Positions 63,946 to 64,000 of a stretch of DNA of 64,000 nucleotides are shown in pieces (the stretch's first letter is position 1; each line of letters starts with the position of its first letter). A model generated the notes under the pieces. It did not search any database. It had not been told where the DNA came from and was given only the letters and a program-made list of their open reading frames with translations. The stretch is from Riptortus pedestris. Lineage: Eukaryota; Arthropoda; Insecta; Hemiptera; Alydidae. Location of the stretch: assembly GCA_019009955.1 (NCBI GenBank), contig CM032228.1:5825001-5889000 (forward strand). Reading direction: 5' to 3'. The position numbers and the translations under genes are program-made.

Positions 63946-64000
63946 TATTAGTTGTACTTTCATTCCTAAGAGTTCTATTCCTTTTTTTTGATTTTTTATC

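Overview
This is a repeat-saturated, AT-rich animal nuclear sequence, most likely from an arthropod (probably an insect) with a large genome. The reasons are a zona pellucida (ZP) domain membrane-protein gene with introns up to about 15 kb, arthropod-type non-LTR retrotransposons with RNase H, hAT, Tc1/mariner and piggyBac remnants, tRNA-derived SINEs, and hundreds of bases of TA microsatellite. The species cannot be named from the sequence.

The one convincing host gene lies on the minus strand and spans most of the window. Six exons at about 61.8, 56.9, 47.0, 42.3, 38.8 and 23.4 kb join in matching phases. They encode the C-terminal 268 residues of a type I ZP-domain protein: most of the ZP module, an RNSR possible furin site, an acidic linker, one transmembrane helix and a short basic tail. 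The 5' exons lie beyond 64 kb. The introns hold almost everything else on the right side of the window. Two large minisatellites sit in the same gene: a 105-bp array in the intron at 39.0-42.1 kb, and a 78-bp array at 20.2-23.4 kb that was copied from the gene's own last coding exon and includes its stop codon.

Left of the gene (1-20 kb): a 26-bp minisatellite abutting a decayed R1/I-like LINE (2.8-6.2 kb), an unidentified pseudogene-like stretch (7.5-8.7 kb), a 143-bp satellite (9.25-10.55 kb), an ORF1-like decayed frame (10.6-11.6 kb), an element with perfect 36-bp terminal inverted repeats (14.1-14.7 kb), copies of a TA-associated hairpin element (14.7-17.0 kb) and a hAT transposase relic (17.1-18.0 kb).

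The dominant repeat, with about 20 full or partial copies, looks like a helentron-associated non-autonomous element (HINE/DINE-1-like). It begins TTTTAGCAGATTTCCC, contains a TA microsatellite, and ends GGGAAATCTGC followed by a CGCAGCCCCTGCG hairpin and GACGGACTTTT. Other elements (families B and C, a LINE) are repeatedly nested inside it, usually in its TA tract, and several copies sit head to tail.

The right side (49-64 kb) holds a chain of minus-strand retro-derived pieces (gypsy-type gag, a Dlg5-like coiled coil, a ZRANB2 retrocopy), two oppositely oriented Tc1/mariner miniature elements, a hAT miniature element with a perfect 8-bp target duplication, a CR1/Jockey-like LINE interrupted by two later insertions, a probable solo LTR and a piggyBac C-terminal remnant. 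No tRNA, rRNA or CRISPR array was recognised.
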